Of a stretch of 6,662 bases of DNA, positions 5,401 through 6,662 are shown in pieces. Positions within the stretch are counted from its first letter, which is position 1; the number at the start of each line of letters is the position of its first letter. The notes below the pieces were generated by a model that saw nothing but the letters and a program-made list of their open reading frames with translations, made no database searches and was not told where the DNA came from. The stretch is taken from contig CAMBBY010000069.1 in assembly GCA_945863825.1 (NCBI GenBank), forward strand, positions 1 through 6,662, in the 5' to 3' direction. The position numbers and the translations under genes are program-made. Source of the DNA: an uncultured Prevotella sp. (lineage in GTDB: Bacteria > Bacteroidota > Bacteroidia > Bacteroidales > Bacteroidaceae).

Positions 5401-6662
5401 TGTTGGCGGTTGGTGTTTCTTTAACGAGGAGTTTGATGCGCCTTATACTGAGGAGAACAAGTATGGAGAAAATGTTAATGCAGCAAGACCAGTAGGTGTA
5501 ACAGTGGATGACGACAATCAGTTGCATTTCACCAACGAGGTGACCCAAGATATTTTCGGTGATTACAATGCCCGCATTCTTGAAATCAACTCAAAGACGG
5601 GTCTCTACCCTCTCTATATGGCTTACTCTCTTTTCAAGGGAGCCAAGGAGCCAAACTATCGCAAAGTGCATCTTACTGGCGAGCGTGGAAAGAGCCTGAA
5701 TGCTGAGCAATATTATCATCAGGCAGGCGACGACCTCGAAATATGGAAGGATGTGTTGCAGGACAACATCTTTGTGGTTTGCCGTACCAAGATGGCTGTA
5801 AGCATCACCAAGCGAACATTGGCAGGTTTCCGCACAGACATCCGCATGAACATTCGTTGCTATGAGCATGATGTACCTGTAACCGACCTTGTGTCTGCTG
5901 GTGTACTCAAAGCTGCAGACGAGCATGTAACCAAAGAGGGCAAGACATACTTCTTTAATGGTCACGAGTCGTTGGAGTGTGACATGATCAACGTGCTCCG
6001 TGCAAAGCCAGAACTGTTCCTAAACGACATCGTTCGTGGCAACGACTTCTGGCATGTATATAATTCAATTCCAAAATCAGAAAACGAAGATATTAATAAT
6101 ATGAAATTTAAAGCTGTGGTGGGTAATCCGCCGTATCAGATAATGGATGGAGGAGGCGCAGGTTATAGTGCCATTCCTATATACAATCGTTTCGTAATGA
6201 CATCTGTAGATCTTAATCCAAGTTGTTTGTCTCTTATAATTCCAGCAAGATGGTTTGCAGGAGGTAAAGGACTTGATGAGTTTAGAAATACTATGTTATC
6301 AGATAAACATATCAGCAAATTATTTGATTTTCCAGAATCTAGAGAACTTTTCCCAACGGCTGATATCGCAGGTGGTATTTGCTATTTCCTCAGAAACAAT
6401 AAAATAGAAGGACCATGCAATGTTACCACTATAAACAATGGAGAGAAAAACTATAGTGAAAGATATCTTGATGAATATGACACTTTCGTGAGACAAGCAC
6501 AAGCTATAAACATTCTACATAAAGTATTACCAAATACAAAAAAATTTATGAACGAAGTAGTTTTTAGCAGAAAGCCATTCGGCATAGACAATAACTATGT
6601 TGGAAAAGAAAATATAAGTTTACAACAATCAATTACCCTTTATGGTAGTCAAGGTATATCAT
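2486..6662 (+). CDS. GIY-YIG-like / SF2 helicase / Eco57I-type N6-adenine methyltransferase fusion, 3' end missing
   Basis: One uninterrupted frame of 1392 codons runs off the right edge. ATG 2486 is the earliest possible start because a TAA in frame directly precedes it. Residues about 8-130 resemble GIY-YIG/T5orf172 domains (Y12-V-L, K26-I-G, R56, D84-V-Y, then WF at 116-117). Residues about 143-620 are an SF2 motor: FRPEQEKAI, Walker A AKMRFGKT with K182, DEAH at 305-308, SGTP at 334-337, and a motif VI-like Q587-TIFRVQ. A very charged Lys/Glu/Asp linker lies at about 820-850. The methyltransferase follows with motif X-like T960-P-W, motif I-like E1033-INSKTGLYPLY and catalytic N1214-PPY, then ARWFAGGKGLDEFR, typical of Eco57I-family methylases. 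The target-recognition end is lost. Inferred role: a one-chain enzyme that methylates host DNA and uses ATP-driven translocation to cleave unmodified DNA, working with the M-like protein encoded 32 nt upstream. Confidence 0.88.
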   Translation, partial: MRYTITQSRLLYVLSINDRKHQGLLKIGEVFVDNDIADSHSSQELGKAVRAVLDARPYMQGVSYHIEYVECTTYDQDKCYKADDVYRTLRAMDIPSKTLGKYKDPTTGQTEDADIWFACTIFDIHDIISKIKQGKGAGHGAIKFRPEQEKAIHDTVEYFQKEFKDPNKGKHYLWNAKMRFGKTLSGLEVAKRCGYRSTLIITHRPVVDKGWHDDFAKIFRTPEALADYHSKGLEPAYGRRMMDDNDSQGDFYTLTNEVDAGKKILVFFVSMQYLRLSQFVGGKERNFDPLKRAIMEYDWDFVMVDEAHEGIDAAAGVRVMNKLKKENTRILSLSGTPFNLLDKYEESEIYTWDYVMEQRAKLFWDEHHYGDPNPYADLPRMQILTFTLPKMLRDQAIQNNEVFKFHEFFRVYTEEDKLQLQKLIDNEPNVIKKAEYQAELAKVKIDKFVHEKAINRFLDKLVEESDTSLYPFSTDDFREHFRHTFWLLPGVKEAAALEQLLRKHEVFSEMFHIINAAGDGNIEDKNGSALADVLDNIRGNAKKNITKKNYTITLSCGKLTTGVSVPEWTAVLCMKGSENTPAANYMQTIFRVQTHAVLEGRQKSDCYVFDFAPDRALTAVAETAKMAVYAQTEKGKKQMKLTQKKEEEHLAAFIKLCPVLSMDEGEMGKHFSANQIFEKLSNVYIERAVRSGYADNSLYNPDLLMNLSPEQEKALGDVHDLLGSMPNAWKPEKINVNKNGLGDADAEQIKYIYYLSASEALPSRPSMAAEFDENGQPKTEDEGWDEVMCAPSELFPYLFVSHSQLLNGEWCSFTNPVLWKKWENKEKDDKTDEAKKKRDEENKEKQARMSVLRGVAIRIPLLVYGAEIKDEAGEEITIDNFASEEIVDQASWEEFMPKGFTKQTFNTLKDCFDRSIFTGAAKRIRQMVKEADNLNTEDRIAKIATIFSYFHNPDKETVLTPWRVVNMHMSDTVGGWCFFNEEFDAPYTEENKYGENVNAARPVGVTVDDDNQLHFTNEVTQDIFGDYNARILEINSKTGLYPLYMAYSLFKGAKEPNYRKVHLTGERGKSLNAEQYYHQAGDDLEIWKDVLQDNIFVVCRTKMAVSITKRTLAGFRTDIRMNIRCYEHDVPVTDLVSAGVLKAADEHVTKEGKTYFFNGHESLECDMINVLRAKPELFLNDIVRGNDFWHVYNSIPKSENEDINNMKFKAVVGNPPYQIMDGGGAGYSAIPIYNRFVMTSVDLNPSCLSLIIPARWFAGGKGLDEFRNTMLSDKHISKLFDFPESRELFPTADIAGGICYFLRNNKIEGPCNVTTINNGEKNYSERYLDEYDTFVRQAQAINILHKVLPNTKKFMNEVVFSRKPFGIDNNYVGKENISLQQSITLYGSQGIS
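6061..6662 (+). other. AT-rich segment within the large gene: catalytic and post-catalytic methyltransferase part
   Basis: By hand count, GC is 88 of 180 bases in 5881-6060 and 201 of 600 in 6061-6660, a drop from about 49% to about 33% that begins abruptly near 6061. The reading frame stays open across the change. The segment encodes a hydrophilic hinge (NSIPKSENEDINN), then M1206-KFKAVVGNPPYQ and the start of the Eco57I-type second half. It contains a local higher-GC patch at 6121-6180 over the conserved NPPY and glycine-rich motif. The composition fits a module of separate origin joined to the helicase and motif I part. Confidence 0.6.

Overview
This window looks like one end of a short-read contig from a Bacteroidota genome, probably a gut Bacteroidales such as Prevotella or Bacteroides. 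That assignment is an inference. It rests on the absence of Shine-Dalgarno sequences before the starts, moderate-to-low GC, short spacers in a same-strand gene block, and the resemblance of the encoded families to ones I know from that group. Bases 1-47 are not biology: they are an Illumina Nextera P5/i5/read-1 adapter ending in the Tn5 mosaic end, left on the contig. Genomic sequence starts at base 48.

From 48 to the right edge all genes lie on the plus strand with gaps of 20, 20 and 32 nt, which looks like one operon. They are: (i) the last 37 codons of an XRE/Cro-type helix-turn-helix regulator (48-163); (ii) a complete WYL-domain transcription factor (184-1218); (iii) a 404-residue DNA-methyltransferase-like protein of the 'restriction endonuclease subunit M' type (1239-2453), with motif X- and motif I-like sequences but no visible catalytic (N/D/S)PP(Y/F) motif; (iv) a very large open frame from 2486 that runs off the window (at least 1392 residues). 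The last encodes, in order, a GIY-YIG/T5orf172-like N-terminal domain, an SF2 (DEAH) helicase/translocase and an Eco57I-type N6-adenine methyltransferase with an intact NPPY. Its C-terminus is missing.

Taken together this is a restriction-modification or related anti-phage locus. A single polypeptide appears to combine nuclease-like, motor and methylation modules, in the manner of Type ISP enzymes but with a GIY-YIG-like domain in front. An M-like partner is encoded directly upstream, and one or two regulators head the operon. The most notable sequence-level signals are the catalytically incomplete second methyltransferase, the GIY-YIG-like front domain, and a sharp drop in GC (about 49% to about 33%) just before the NPPY motif, which suggests that the catalytic and target-recognition part was acquired or exchanged separately. 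No RNA genes, CRISPR arrays, insertion sequences or convincing terminators were seen. No gap in the genomic part is long enough to hold another gene.
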